From Hyphomicrobiaceae bacterium (GTDB lineage Bacteria; Pseudomonadota; Alphaproteobacteria; Rhizobiales; Hyphomicrobiaceae): 64,000 nucleotides of DNA. The stretch lies in NCBI GenBank assembly GCA_023384095.1, contig JAHDXT010000005.1, positions 62,001 through 126,000 on the forward strand. The letters run 5' to 3'. A program made the translations under genes and the position numbers. A model generated the notes under the pieces. That model did no database searches, was not told where the DNA came from, and saw only the letters and a program-made list of their open reading frames with translations. Shown in pieces: positions 55,100-64,000 of the stretch (the first letter of the stretch is position 1; each line of letters starts with the position of its first letter).

Positions 55100-55696
55100 T
55101 CAACGCATCGCTTCCTGATCCGCCTGATGCCGTTTCAGCACACCGAGCTGCGAGAGGGCGAACGCCATGGTCAGTGGCATGATCCCCCAGATCTTGAAGC
55201 CGATCCAGAAGCTCTCCGAGAAGTTGCGCCAGACCAACTCGTTGACGACCGCCAGGAAGGCGAAGAAGCAGGCCCAGCGGAACGTGAGCACGACCCAGCC
55301 GCGGGGCGTGAGCTGGAACAGGTCGCCCATCAGGTTCCTGAGCAGCGGTCGCCCGAACAGCAGGCCGCCAAAAAGGATGACCGAGAACAGCGCATTGACG
55401 ATCGTCGGCTTCAGCTTGATGAACACCGCGTCCTGCAGCACGAGCGTCAGCGTGCCGAACGTCACGACGAAAATGCCCGAAACGAACGGCATGACGGGGA
55501 TGCGGCCGAAAACGGAGCGGGAGAGCACCAGTGAGACGATCGTGGCCGCCATGAACGCGCCGGTGCCCCACAGGATGCCGCGGTAGCCGTTGACGGCGAA
55601 GAAGACCACGAGCGGAGCGATCTCCAGCGCCAGCTTCAGAAGCTGACCGCGCTCGCTCTGTACGGACTTGGCCGGTGCTGCCTGATCCTGTGACAC
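55100..55696 (-). CDS. Inner membrane-spanning protein YciB/IspZ, paralog 2
   Basis: The 198-residue protein has five to six membrane helices with the YciB (septation protein A) pattern: LALEIAPLVVFFAVNGYRGILWGTGAFMAATIVSLVLSR, FGTLTLVLQDAVFIKLKPTIVNALFSVILFGGLLFGRPLLRNLMGD and the end WRNFSESFWIGFKIWGIMPLTMAFALSQ. The family affects envelope integrity and septation. It lies 43 bases after the start-proximal paralog. The start is GTG by family fit; the ribosome site is weak. Confidence 0.85.
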   Translation of the reverse strand: MSQDQAAPAKSVQSERGQLLKLALEIAPLVVFFAVNGYRGILWGTGAFMAATIVSLVLSRSVFGRIPVMPFVSGIFVVTFGTLTLVLQDAVFIKLKPTIVNALFSVILFGGLLFGRPLLRNLMGDLFQLTPRGWVVLTFRWACFFAFLAVVNELVWRNFSESFWIGFKIWGIMPLTMAFALSQLGVLKRHQADQEAMR

Positions 55697-55739
55697 GGGA
55701 CCTCGAAATCGTTCTGGAGGAGAGCGCCGGAAGGCGCGA

Positions 55740-56414
55740 CTAGGCCTTCTGCGTCGCGGCGCCGGCCTTGCGATCCAGCCGCTTGGCTCCTGACGCAACC
55801 GACTGGGGCACGCGATACTTCTGCATCAGCTTCGTCAGCCACCATGCATAGAGTGCGCTCACCGGCATGATGAATGCGACCTTGAACAGAATCCACACGT
55901 TGACCCCATCCATCTGGTAACCGAGCAGGCTGTAGATCGTGGTGTCCTCGAAGCTCAACCGCACGACCTCGTTCAGGATTGCCGTGAGGACGAAGAAGCA
56001 GGCAAAGTTGAACGTGAAGCGATCCCAACCCTTCTTCGTGTAGTGGAAAGTGCTCTCGAAGACGTACCGGAAGAAGTTCTTGCCGACCCAGAGACCGCCG
56101 AACAAGAATGCCGCGAACATCAGATTGAAGATCGTGACCTTGATCTGCACCCACATTGGATCGCCGGTCACCAGCGTCAGGAAGCCGAAGGTGATCGTCA
56201 CGCTGCTCGCGATCACCGGAAACACCGGGAGGCGCCCAAGCACGACCCGCATGGCGGCGATGGCGACTCCGGTAGTCAAGATGAGAGCCCACGTGCCGAC
56301 GCTGATCCCGTACATCGCGTTGACGATGAACATGGTCACGAGTGGACCGAATTCGCTCAGTATATTGACCGTCTGCTCGGCGTTGAAAGGATAGGTCCGC
56401 CTCAACCAGCTCAT
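55740..56414 (-). CDS. Inner membrane-spanning protein YciB/IspZ, paralog 1
   Basis: The 224-residue protein also has the YciB pattern: LSEFGPLVTMFIVNAMYGISVGTWALILTTGVAIAAMRVVLGRLPVFP, FGFLTLVTGDPMWVQIKVTIFNLMFAAFLFGGLWVGKNFFRYVFES and KVAFIMPVSALYAWW. It is clearly related to the downstream copy but diverged, so this is a tandem duplication that has been kept. It sits 35 bases after ftsY, as the single copy does in related genomes. Confidence 0.85.
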   Translation of the reverse strand: MSWLRRTYPFNAEQTVNILSEFGPLVTMFIVNAMYGISVGTWALILTTGVAIAAMRVVLGRLPVFPVIASSVTITFGFLTLVTGDPMWVQIKVTIFNLMFAAFLFGGLWVGKNFFRYVFESTFHYTKKGWDRFTFNFACFFVLTAILNEVVRLSFEDTTIYSLLGYQMDGVNVWILFKVAFIMPVSALYAWWLTKLMQKYRVPQSVASGAKRLDRKAGAATQKA

Positions 56415-56449
56415 CGTTCCGCTCTGTGCCTCCCCTGCCCACTGCTGTA

Positions 56450-57571
56450 CTATGCGAGAGCGATCGCCCGCGCAAACTCTCCGGCGTCGAACGCCTGCAG
56501 GTCGTCGATGCCTTCACCGACGCCGGCGGCATGGACCGGAATCCCGTATCTGGCGGCGATGGCGACCAGGATGCCGCCTCGCGCCGTACCATCCAGCTTT
56601 GTCATTACCAAGCCGCTCACGTCCGCCTGCTCCTGGAAGATCCGGACCTGGTCGAGAGCGTTCTGTCCCGTCGTCGCATCGAGCACGAGCAGGGTATCGT
56701 GCGGCGCCGATGGGTCGATCTTCTTCATGACCCGGATGACCTTGGCGAGCTCGTCCATCAGCGCCTTCTTGTTCTGCAGCCGTCCTGCCGTATCGACGAG
56801 GAGGACGTCGTAGCCGTCCCGGCGCGCCTGCGTGAGCGCGTCGAACGCGAGCCCGGCGGCGTCGGCCCCCACGTCTCGCGCGACGACGGTCGCGCCGGCC
56901 CGCCGGCCCCAGACCTCGAGCTGTTCGATGGCCGCCGCGCGGAACGTGTCGCCGGCGACCAGCATCACCTTCTTTCCGGAGCGCACGTACCTGGCGGCCA
57001 GCTTGCCTATGGTGGTCGTCTTGCCGGTGCCGTTGACGCCGACCGTCAGGATGACATGCGGCCTGGCCGCCGGGTCCGGAACGAGCGGCTTGGCGACTGG
57101 CGTCAGCACCTTCTCGATCTCGGTGGCCAGGACCGCCCGCACCTCGTCCGGCGATATGCCCTTGTCATAGCGACCTTTCGCCAGCGCATCCGTGATCCGC
57201 GCGGCAGTCTCGAGGCCGAGATCTGCCTGGATCAGCAGATCCTCCAGCTCGTCCAGGGTGCCGGCGTCCAGCTTGCGCTTGGCGAAGACCCCCGTGATCC
57301 CTTCGGACAGCTTGCTGGAGGTCTTCGTCAGACCGGCCTTGAGCCGATCGAACCAGCTCCCCTTCGGCTTCGGGGACTCGGAAGCCGGCGGCGCCTCCGG
57401 AGGAGCGAGCTCCTCGACCGCCGGCGCAGTCAACTCGCTCTGCTGCGGCTCGCTCTGCTGCGGCTCACTCGGCACGGCCAACCCGACTGGCAGCTCCCGC
57501 GGACCGTTATCGACCGGCTGCTCGCCCCGGCCGAGCAGGCGATCGAACAGCCCGGCCTTCTTTGGCTTCAT
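56450..57571 (-). CDS. ftsY: Signal recognition particle receptor FtsY
   Basis: FtsY is the membrane receptor that meets the SRP-ribosome complex and hands it to SecYEG. The 373-residue protein has an acidic Pro/Glu-rich A region, including the repeats SEPQQSEPQQSEL, then the N domain and the GTPase G domain: GVNGTGKTTTIGKLA, LVAGDTFRAAAIEQLEVW, LLVDTAGRLQNK and TKLDGTARGG. Ffh, its partner, is at the right edge of the window. A GTG two codons upstream overlaps the mtaB stop and is a possible start. Confidence 0.97.
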   Translation of the reverse strand: MKPKKAGLFDRLLGRGEQPVDNGPRELPVGLAVPSEPQQSEPQQSELTAPAVEELAPPEAPPASESPKPKGSWFDRLKAGLTKTSSKLSEGITGVFAKRKLDAGTLDELEDLLIQADLGLETAARITDALAKGRYDKGISPDEVRAVLATEIEKVLTPVAKPLVPDPAARPHVILTVGVNGTGKTTTIGKLAARYVRSGKKVMLVAGDTFRAAAIEQLEVWGRRAGATVVARDVGADAAGLAFDALTQARRDGYDVLLVDTAGRLQNKKALMDELAKVIRVMKKIDPSAPHDTLLVLDATTGQNALDQVRIFQEQADVSGLVMTKLDGTARGGILVAIAARYGIPVHAAGVGEGIDDLQAFDAGEFARAIALA

Positions 57572-57573
57572 GC

Positions 57574-58830
57574 TCACGGCAACACCTCGCCAGCGAGGCG
57601 CCGTCCGTCGCTCCCGTGCACGCGCGCTCGCAGCATGGCGCCCGCCCCGGCAGCCGCGGAAAGCCTGATCTCGGCATACTGGGCGGTGCGCCCGACGCCG
57701 GGCCGCTCCATCAGCACGTCGGCGACGGAGCCGCGCTGGCCTTCCAGGTACCGCGCGAGCACCGCGTCCCCGAGACTGCGCAAGCGGCTTGCGCGCTCCT
57801 TGATCTCGCTCCGGCTCACCTGCGGCATGCGTGCGGCTGGCGTGCCCCTGCGAGGGGAGAACGGGAACACGTGCAGATAAGTCAGCCCGCACTCTTCCAC
57901 CAGCCGCAGCGTGCTCTCGAAATGCTGATCGGTCTCGGTCGGAAACCCGGCGATCAGGTCGGCCCCGAACACGATGTCGGGCCGCAGCCGCCGCGCGGCT
58001 TCGCAGAAGCGTATGGCGTCCCGCCTCGAGTGGCGCCGCTTCATCCGCTTCAGAATGAGATCGTCTCCGGCCTGCAGCGAAAGATGCAGATGCGGCATCA
58101 GCCGCGGCTCCTCGGCGATGGCGTCTAGGAAATGCCGGTCCGCCTCGACCTGATCGATCGAGGAGACCCGCAGCCGGTCGAGGTCCGGCACATGCCGCAG
58201 CACCTGGCGCGCCAGCCGGCCGAGCGACATGCCGCCCGGCAGATCGCTGCCGTAGGAGGTGATGTCGACGCCGGTCAGCACCACCTCGCGATAGCCCGTC
58301 TCGACGAGACGCCGCACCTGCGCGACCACCTCGCCCGCCGGCACCGAGCGGGACGGACCGCGCCCGAACGGGATGATGCAGAAGGTGCAGCGATGATCGC
58401 AGCCGTTCTGCACCTGGACGTAGGCCCGCGCGCGTGTGCCGAAGCCGTCGATCAGGTGCGGCGCGGTCTCGCGCACGGTCATGATGTCGTTGACCTGCAC
58501 ACGCTCGCTGCCCGCGAGGCCCAGGCCGTCGAAGATCTCGCGCCGCACCTTCTCGCCGTTGCCGATGACATGGTCGACCTCCGCCATGCCGGCAAACAGC
58601 TCCGGCTCGACCTGGGCCGCGCAGCCGGTGACGATGAGCCTGGCGTCCGGCCGCTCGCGGCGCGCCTTGCGGATCGCCTGCTGCGACTGCCGCACGGCTT
58701 CGGCGGTCACAGCACACGTGTTGACGATGACGGCATCATCGAGCCCCGCGCCCGCCGCGTGCTGCCGCATCAGCTCGGATTCGTAGGCGTTCAACCGGCA
58801 GCCTAGCGTGATGACAGTGGGCTCGGACAT
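57574..58830 (-). CDS. mtaB: tRNA t6A37 methylthiotransferase MtaB
   Basis: MtaB adds a methylthio group to t6A37 in tRNAs that read ANN codons. The 418-residue protein has the N-terminal UPF0004 cluster cysteines C11, C39 and C70, the radical SAM motif C144-C148-C151 in NGCDHRCTFC, then VVLTGVDITSYG and LHLSLQAGDDLILKRMKRRHSR. A short TRAM-like tail ends the protein. It overlaps or nearly abuts ftsY downstream and lies 136 bases from dapF. Confidence 0.95.
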   Translation of the reverse strand: MSEPTVITLGCRLNAYESELMRQHAAGAGLDDAVIVNTCAVTAEAVRQSQQAIRKARRERPDARLIVTGCAAQVEPELFAGMAEVDHVIGNGEKVRREIFDGLGLAGSERVQVNDIMTVRETAPHLIDGFGTRARAYVQVQNGCDHRCTFCIIPFGRGPSRSVPAGEVVAQVRRLVETGYREVVLTGVDITSYGSDLPGGMSLGRLARQVLRHVPDLDRLRVSSIDQVEADRHFLDAIAEEPRLMPHLHLSLQAGDDLILKRMKRRHSRRDAIRFCEAARRLRPDIVFGADLIAGFPTETDQHFESTLRLVEECGLTYLHVFPFSPRRGTPAARMPQVSRSEIKERASRLRSLGDAVLARYLEGQRGSVADVLMERPGVGRTAQYAEIRLSAAAGAGAMLRARVHGSDGRRLAGEVLP

Positions 58831-58966
58831 CCAGGTCTTCGATAGATCGGCAAAGCAGCTTCCGCCCCACGCCCTTTATCGGGCCGGGTCAATTCCGCGT
58901 TCAGCAGGCGGATACCACGTCCTGATGTAGGTGGCGACCTGGACATTAGGTAGTGACGACAAGTCA

Positions 58967-59836
58967 CTATGCCGGCGATTTCATGAAGATCGCGGGATCG
59001 AGCAAGCCCTCGTGCTCGAGCTCCGCCGAACCGCGCATCAGGATCCGGTTGGCCGCATTCCACTCGATGTGAACCACGCCGCCCGGCAGCGTCACCGCGA
59101 CGTTTCGCCCGGTCCGCCGCGTCCGGGCTGCGCAGACCGCAGCAGCGCACGCCGCCGAGCCGCACGCCCGGGTGAGTCCGGCGCCCCGCTCCCAGGTGCG
59201 CAGCTCCAGCGTGGCGGGCGTGATGACATGAGCGAGGGAGATGTTGGCCCGGTCCGGAAAGATCGGGTGGCACTCGAGCAGCGGACCGAAGCGGGAGAGA
59301 TCGTAGGCTGCGACATCCTCGACCCAGAACACGGCATGCGGGTTGCCGACGTTGACCACGGACGGCGAATGCAGCACCGGCCGGTCGATGGGTCCGATCT
59401 GCAGCTCGATGCTGCGCGTGTCGTGGAACGGCTCCGAAAGGGGGATCTCGTCCCACCGGAACCTCGGCTCGCCCATGTCGACGGTGATGCGGTCGATGCT
59501 CTCCACGTCCACGTCGAGCATGCCGCTGCTGGTCTCGAACCGGAGGCGACGCCGGCCCGTCTGTCCGGCCACGACCCAGCCGATGCATCGCGTGCCGTTG
59601 CCGCAGGCGCCGGCGGCGGAGCCGTCCGAATTGTAGATCCGGACGAAGGCCTCGGTGCCGGCCGAGCGGGGATCGTGCAGCACCATGAGCTGATCGAAGC
59701 GGGAGCCCGGCGCGGCTGCGATGGCGCGCGCCTCCTCCGCCGACAGGACGCGCGGGCTCCCCCGCAGGTCGATCATGACGATCTCGTTGCCGAGGCCGTT
59801 CATCTTGCGGAAGGGTATGGCGTCGCAGAAGTCCAT
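58967..59836 (-). CDS. dapF: Diaminopimelate epimerase
   Basis: DapF converts LL- to meso-diaminopimelate. The 289-residue protein has the two catalytic cysteines, C78 in [12 protein letters not shown] and C225 in [11 protein letters not shown], and the [18 protein letters not shown] start. Length is normal. I chose the ATG that fits the family; an upstream frame adds 20 residues and lacks support. The gene is divergent from the methyltransferase gene. Confidence 0.96.
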   Translation of the reverse strand: MDFCDAIPFRKMNGLGNEIVMIDLRGSPRVLSAEEARAIAAAPGSRFDQLMVLHDPRSAGTEAFVRIYNSDGSAAGACGNGTRCIGWVVAGQTGRRRLRFETSSGMLDVDVESIDRITVDMGEPRFRWDEIPLSEPFHDTRSIELQIGPIDRPVLHSPSVVNVGNPHAVFWVEDVAAYDLSRFGPLLECHPIFPDRANISLAHVITPATLELRTWERGAGLTRACGSAACAAAVCAARTRRTGRNVAVTLPGGVVHIEWNAANRILMRGSAELEHEGLLDPAIFMKSPA

Positions 59837-59883
59837 GCTCCCATATAGGACGGAGCGATCCTGGAACACAATCTGGAGCAGAG

Positions 59884-60450
59884 ATGTCCGCGCCACCGCA
59901 CACCCGCGAACCGCTGCCCGCCTCGCCGTGGGTGGAGCGGTTCATTTCCGGCGCCCCCCGCGGCGGGAAGGTTCTCGACGTCGCGTGCGGCGGCGGCCGG
60001 CATCTTCGACTGGCCCTGGCGCGCGGCTACGACGTCGTCGGGGTCGACCGCGACCTGACCGGCGTCGCCGATCTGGAACGCGACCCCAGGGCCGAGCTGC
60101 TGGCCGCCGACCTGGAGGATGGCCAGTCATTTCCCTTCCACGGCCGCACGTTCGCAGGTGTCGTCGTGACCAATTACCTGTGGCGGCCGATCCTGCCGGA
60201 CATCGTGGCATGCGTGGCGTCAGACGGCGTGCTGGTTTACGAGACGTTCGCGATCGGCAACGAGCGCTGCGGCCGGCCCAGCAATCCGGATTTCCTGCTG
60301 CGGCCCGGCGAGCTCGTCGATGCCGTCGGCCCGCGCCTCGTGCCGATCGCATTCGAGCACGTGACGCGGAGCGGCCCGCCCCGCGTCGTGCAGCGCATCG
60401 CGGCCGTCGGGCGCGACCACCCCTGGCTCTGGTCGCCGCCCGCCGGCTGA
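59884..60450 (+). CDS. SAM-dependent methyltransferase
   Basis: The 188-residue protein has the class I methyltransferase start [31 protein letters not shown], then [30 protein letters not shown] and FETFA-like [27 protein letters not shown]. This pattern is that of small methyltransferases of unknown substrate (tellurite-resistance-like type). GGAGCAGAG precedes the ATG. It begins a plus-strand run with the dehydrogenase. Confidence 0.85.
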   Translation: MSAPPHTREPLPASPWVERFISGAPRGGKVLDVACGGGRHLRLALARGYDVVGVDRDLTGVADLERDPRAELLAADLEDGQSFPFHGRTFAGVVVTNYLWRPILPDIVACVASDGVLVYETFAIGNERCGRPSNPDFLLRPGELVDAVGPRLVPIAFEHVTRSGPPRVVQRIAAVGRDHPWLWSPPAG

Positions 60451-60533
60451 GGCGCAATCTCGGGTATACCGCGACCAATGGTGCCGTCTGGCGTTCACAA
60501 TCCGGGAAGCAGCCGCAACGAACGGAGGTCAAC

Positions 60534-61667
60534 ATGCGCTCGATCATCGCTGCACTTGCCAGCATGAGCATTGCCGTCCCCGCCATGGCGGCGCAGACGG
60601 ACGCGCCGAAGGCGGCGGCGAGCGAGACCACGGTCGAGCCCGTGGCGGAAGGCCTCGTCCATCCCTGGGGCATGCAGTTCCTGCCCGACGGCCGCATGCT
60701 GGTGACGGAGCGGCCGGGGCGCATGCGCATCGTCGGCGCGGACGGGCGGCTCTCGGACCCGGTCCAGGGGGTTCCGGAGGTGTTCGCGCAGCGGCAGGGC
60801 GGACTGCTGGACGTGGCACTCGCCCGCGATTTCACGTCCAGCCGAACGATCTTCTTCTCGTTCTCGGAGCCGCGCGAGGGCGGCGGCAACGGCACTGCGG
60901 TGGCGCGCGCACGGCTCGTCGAGGCCGAGGGAGCCGCCCGGCTCGAAGGCGTCGAGGTCATCTTCCGGCAGCAGCCGTCCTTCAGCAACGGCCTGCATTT
61001 CGGCTCGCGCATCGTGATTGCGCCGGACGGCAAGCTGTTCGTCACCTTGGGCGAGCGCTTCCAGATGGATTACTCACAGGACCTGTCGCGGCATTGGGGC
61101 AAGGTGGTGCGCATCAATCCGGACGGCTCGGCGCCGCAGGACAATCCGTTCGCCGGGCGCGACAACGCGCGACCCGAGATCTGGTCCTATGGTCATCGCA
61201 ATCCGCAAGCGGCGGGACTTCACCCCGAGACCGGCGAGCTGTGGATCGTAGACCATGGCCCGCGCGGCGGCGACGAGGTCAACGCGGTCCGCAAGGGGCA
61301 GAACTACGGCTGGCCCGTCATCAACTACGGCACCCACTATTCCGGCGAGTCGATTCCAGATAAACGGCAAGGCATGGTACAGCCGCTCTACTACTGGGTC
61401 CCCTCCATCGCGCCGTCGGGAATGGCCTTCTACACCGCCGGCCGCGTGCAGCAGTGGCGGGGCAACCTGTTCGTCGGCGCGCTCGCCGGGCGCCACCTCG
61501 CGCGGCTCGTGCTCGACGGCGTCGAGGTGAAGGCCGAGGAGCAGCTCCTTACCGGCCTCGGCGAACGGATCCGCGACGTCGAGCAGGGCCCGGACGGGGC
61601 CATCTACGTCCTCACCGACAGCCCACAGGGCCGTGTTCTGCGCGTGCTGCCGCGGGAAAGGAGCTAA
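60534..61667 (+). CDS. PQQ-dependent sugar dehydrogenase (soluble aldose type)
   Basis: The 377-residue protein has a signal peptide ending near AMAAQ and a six-blade beta-propeller of the GSDH type: LVHPWGMQFLPDGRMLVTERPGRMRI, GGLLDVALARDF, FGSRIVIAPDGKLFVTLGER and YGHRNPQAAGLHPETGELWIVDHGPRGGDEVN. It resembles YliI and soluble aldose dehydrogenases, which oxidise sugars with PQQ in the periplasm. CGGAGG lies upstream of the start. No PQQ synthesis gene is in the window. Confidence 0.9.
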   Translation: MRSIIAALASMSIAVPAMAAQTDAPKAAASETTVEPVAEGLVHPWGMQFLPDGRMLVTERPGRMRIVGADGRLSDPVQGVPEVFAQRQGGLLDVALARDFTSSRTIFFSFSEPREGGGNGTAVARARLVEAEGAARLEGVEVIFRQQPSFSNGLHFGSRIVIAPDGKLFVTLGERFQMDYSQDLSRHWGKVVRINPDGSAPQDNPFAGRDNARPEIWSYGHRNPQAAGLHPETGELWIVDHGPRGGDEVNAVRKGQNYGWPVINYGTHYSGESIPDKRQGMVQPLYYWVPSIAPSGMAFYTAGRVQQWRGNLFVGALAGRHLARLVLDGVEVKAEEQLLTGLGERIRDVEQGPDGAIYVLTDSPQGRVLRVLPRERS

Positions 61668-61949
61668 TCAGCCCACGAGCGGTCGGGCCGGCGTACATTG
61701 GACCCGTTTGACAGCGGTCCGCGTCCGCCATATGGTCCGCCACGCTTCCGATCGGCTCGACAGACTATGAGCCGACTTTGTCCGTGGCACATTGCCCGGC
61801 AGAGAGGTCAGCGCCCGCCAGCGAGTTTCGCCCGCGGGCGCGTTTGTGCATGGAGGATCGGAAAGCGTCGGCCGCACGCGATGGGCATGCGGTGAAATGG
61901 ATGCGGAAGAACGCTCGGCGTGCGTGACGAAGGCGAGGGTCTGAACGAC

Positions 61950-62594
61950 ATGCTCAAGGTCTGGGGACGCAAGACGTCGGTCAATGTCCAGAAGGTGATG
62001 TGGACCGTGGGTGAGCTCGGCCTTCCGCACGAGCGGATCGATGCCGGCGGCCCGTTCGGCGGCCTCGACACGGCGGAGTTCGGCAGGCTCAACCCGAACC
62101 GCCTGGTGCCGGTGATCGACAACGATGGCTTCGTTCTCTGGGAGAGCCACGCGATCGTGCGCTACCTCGCCGCCGTACACGGTCAAGGCGAGCTGTCTGC
62201 TGCCGGCGAGCAGCAGCGTGCGCTGGCCGACCAGTGGATGGAGTGGGCCAATACGATGCTCTACTCCGACATCATCTACACTCTGTTCCTCGGCCTCATC
62301 CGCACCCCTGCCGCTGATCGGAATGTCGCAGCCATCGAGGCGGCGGCAAAGCGCGCGGGCGAGCGGCTGGCCGTTCTTGATGCGCAGCTCGCGGGGCGTT
62401 CCTATATTCTGGGGGACCAGCCGACGGTCGCGGATATCGGGTGCGGCTCTCTCATGTACCGCTATTCCACACTCGACATCCCACGCCCGCGGCTCGGCAA
62501 CGTGGAATCCTGGTACCAGCGGCTCACCGAGCGCAAGGCGTACCAGGACCATGTGATGATCGATTACCAGGCCATGAGGGTCCCGGGCGCCTGA
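61950..62594 (+). CDS. Glutathione S-transferase family protein
   Basis: The 214-residue protein has the thioredoxin-like N-domain (LKVWGRKTSVNVQKVMWTVGELGLPHERI), with the Ser in TSVNVQ as the likely glutathione-activating residue, LNPNRLVPVIDNDGFVLWESHAIVRYLA and the helical C-domain with ILGDQPTVADIGCGSL. The 282-base gap before it holds no gene I can support. The start is taken at MLKVW; a GTG ten codons earlier is open. It lies 28 bases in front of ffh. Confidence 0.88.
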   Translation: MLKVWGRKTSVNVQKVMWTVGELGLPHERIDAGGPFGGLDTAEFGRLNPNRLVPVIDNDGFVLWESHAIVRYLAAVHGQGELSAAGEQQRALADQWMEWANTMLYSDIIYTLFLGLIRTPAADRNVAAIEAAAKRAGERLAVLDAQLAGRSYILGDQPTVADIGCGSLMYRYSTLDIPRPRLGNVESWYQRLTERKAYQDHVMIDYQAMRVPGA

Positions 62595-62622
62595 GTTCGC
62601 CCCGCCAGCACAACGGGTATCA

Positions 62623-64000
62623 ATGTTCCAGAGCCTTTCCGACCGCCTCTCCGGAATATTCGACAAGCTGACGAAGCGCGGCGCGCTGACCGACAGCGAC
62701 GTCAGCGAGGCCATGCGCGAGGTGCGCCGCGCCCTCCTCGAGGCGGACGTGGCGCTGGAGGTCGTGCGCGAGTTCACCGAAAAGGTGAAGGCCAAGGCCG
62801 TCGGCCAGGACGTCGTCAAGTCGGTGACGCCGGGCCAGATGGTGGTCAAGATCGTGCACGACGAGCTCGTGGCCATGCTGGGCTCCGACGCCGAGCCGAT
62901 CGACGTCGCCGCCTCTCCGCCGGTGCCGATCCTGATGGTCGGGCTGCAGGGCTCGGGCAAGACGACCACCACTGCCAAGATCGCCTACCGGCTCAAGAAC
63001 CGCGACAAGAAGCGGGTGCTGATGGCCTCGCTCGACACCCGCCGGCCGGCGGCCCAGGAGCAGCTCCGCGTGCTCGGCGAGCAGACCGAGGTGCCGACGC
63101 TGCCGATCATCGCCGGCCAGACGCCGCTGCAGATCGCGCGCCGCGCCCTCGATGCCGGCCGGCTCGGCGGCTACGACGTGGTGATCCTCGACACCGCCGG
63201 CCGCGTGACTGTCGACGAAGCGCTGATGAACGAGGTGGCCGAGGTCGAGACCGCAACCCGCCCGCACGAGGTGCTGCTCGTCGCCGACAGCCTCACGGGC
63301 CAGGACGCCGTCAACACGGCCAAAGCCTTCGAGGGCCGGCTGGGTCTCACGGGCATCGTGCTGACACGGGTCGATGGCGACGGCCGCGGCGGTGCTGCGC
63401 TCTCCATGCGCGCCGTCACCGGCAAGCCCATCAAGCTGCTCGGCACCGGCGAGAAGTGGGACGCTCTCGAGGACTTCCACCCCGAGCGGATCGCCAGCCG
63501 CATCCTCGGCATGGGCGACATCGTCAGCCTGGTCGAGAAAGCCGCTCAGACGATCGACGCCGAGAAGGCGCAGCAGATCGCCCAGAAGATGAAGAAGGGC
63601 GATTTCGACCTGGCCGACCTCGCCGAGCAGCTCAAGCAGATGCAGAAGATCGGCGGCATGTCGGGCGTGCTCGGGATGCTGCCCGGCGTCGGCAAGATCA
63701 AGAACCAGATCGCCGAGGCGAACCTCGACGACAAGGTCATAAAGCGTCAGCACGCCATCATCACGTCGATGACGCCCAAGGAGCGCCGGCACCCGAAGAC
63801 CATCGATGGCAAGCGCAAGCGCCGCATCGCGGCGGGCTCGGGCACCAAGGTCGAGGAGGTAAACCGCCTGCTCAAGATGCACCGCCAGATGGCCGACATG
63901 ATGAAGGCCATGGGCAAGAACAAGGGCATGATGGCCCGCATGTTCGGCGGTGGCGGAGGCGCCATGCCGGAGCCGACGCCCGGGATGATCGAGCAGTTGC
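62623..64000 (+). CDS. ffh: Signal recognition particle protein Ffh, C-terminus cut by the window
   Basis: About 459 residues are visible and the frame stays open at the right edge. Ffh binds signal sequences and the 4.5S RNA and docks with FtsY. It starts MFQSLSDRLSGIFDKLTKRG and has the G domain GLQGSGKTTTTAKIAYRL, DTRRPAAQEQL, ILDTAGR and TRVDGDGRGG, and the Met-rich M domain (MQKIGGMSGVLGMLPG ... LLKMHRQMADMMKAMGK). The end at PTPGMIEQL shows only a few residues are missing. Confidence 0.98.
   Translation, partial: MFQSLSDRLSGIFDKLTKRGALTDSDVSEAMREVRRALLEADVALEVVREFTEKVKAKAVGQDVVKSVTPGQMVVKIVHDELVAMLGSDAEPIDVAASPPVPILMVGLQGSGKTTTTAKIAYRLKNRDKKRVLMASLDTRRPAAQEQLRVLGEQTEVPTLPIIAGQTPLQIARRALDAGRLGGYDVVILDTAGRVTVDEALMNEVAEVETATRPHEVLLVADSLTGQDAVNTAKAFEGRLGLTGIVLTRVDGDGRGGAALSMRAVTGKPIKLLGTGEKWDALEDFHPERIASRILGMGDIVSLVEKAAQTIDAEKAQQIAQKMKKGDFDLADLAEQLKQMQKIGGMSGVLGMLPGVGKIKNQIAEANLDDKVIKRQHAIITSMTPKERRHPKTIDGKRKRRIAAGSGTKVEEVNRLLKMHRQMADMMKAMGKNKGMMARMFGGGGGAMPEPTPGMIEQL

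Noticed and set aside
61668-61949. Gene in the gap before the GST gene
   Set aside because: Only short frames without ribosome sites or motifs are present; I see nothing to support a gene or RNA there.

Overview
The window looks like core chromosome of a high-GC alphaproteobacterium of the order Hyphomicrobiales (Rhizobiales), close to the Bradyrhizobium, Xanthobacteraceae and Rhodoplanes group. This rests on gene content: a CcrM methyltransferase with a perfect CtrA box upstream, MbfA with an Irr-like box, a phasin, a Rhizobiales-type family-4 uracil-DNA glycosylase, the mutY / DUF721 / DsbA / smc block, and the dapF-mtaB-ftsY-ispZ block near ffh. I see no tRNA, rRNA, CRISPR array, transposase or phage gene. 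Both ends cut a gene: leuB on the left and ffh on the right.

Layout. 0-8.8 kb holds housekeeping genes (leuB, gpmA, dapB, a phasin, a Pif1-like helicase, typA). 8.8-18.2 kb is a minus-strand block with a large MscS channel, an alpha/beta hydrolase, a complete five-component Liv-type ABC importer (livFGMHK) and boxA, the reductase of benzoyl-CoA epoxidase. This suggests aromatic acid uptake rather than plain branched-chain amino acid uptake. 18.4-23.4 kb has an AsmA protein and a divergent AbrB-type transporter plus HisD-like dehydrogenase pair. 23.4-25.9 kb is an iron module: a ferritin that keeps the ferroxidase ligands but lacks the haem-ligand methionine, an XRE regulator and the MbfA iron exporter. 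26-28 kb holds an MFS transporter and a class IV aminotransferase.

28.2-39.5 kb is the chromosome maintenance block: smc, two DsbA-like proteins, a DciA-like protein, mutY, an outer-membrane protein, ccrM, rnhB and a radical SAM protein. 39.6-46.4 kb has two small glycosyltransferase-type genes around a Tat-exported metallo-hydrolase, moaB, the glycosylase, and ETF-ubiquinone oxidoreductase (etfQO), whose 3' end is repeated in tandem. 46.4-46.85 kb is a repeat-rich intergenic stretch. 46.8-51.5 kb contains ctpA-envC (cell envelope), a HIG1-like membrane protein, a PduO-type adenosyltransferase and a rhomboid protease. 51.7-54.9 kb holds etfB-etfA-hbdA and a MarR regulator, which with etfQO form an acyl-CoA oxidation electron path to quinone. 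55.1-59.8 kb is two tandem YciB/IspZ paralogs, ftsY, mtaB and dapF, followed by a methyltransferase, a sugar dehydrogenase, a GST and ffh.

The points I find most worth a second look are the 85/86-bp tandem array built from the end of etfQO, the CtrA box in front of ccrM, the ferritin with Gly52 in place of the haem Met, the boxA gene without boxB or boxC, and a palindromic element that abuts the livH start codon.
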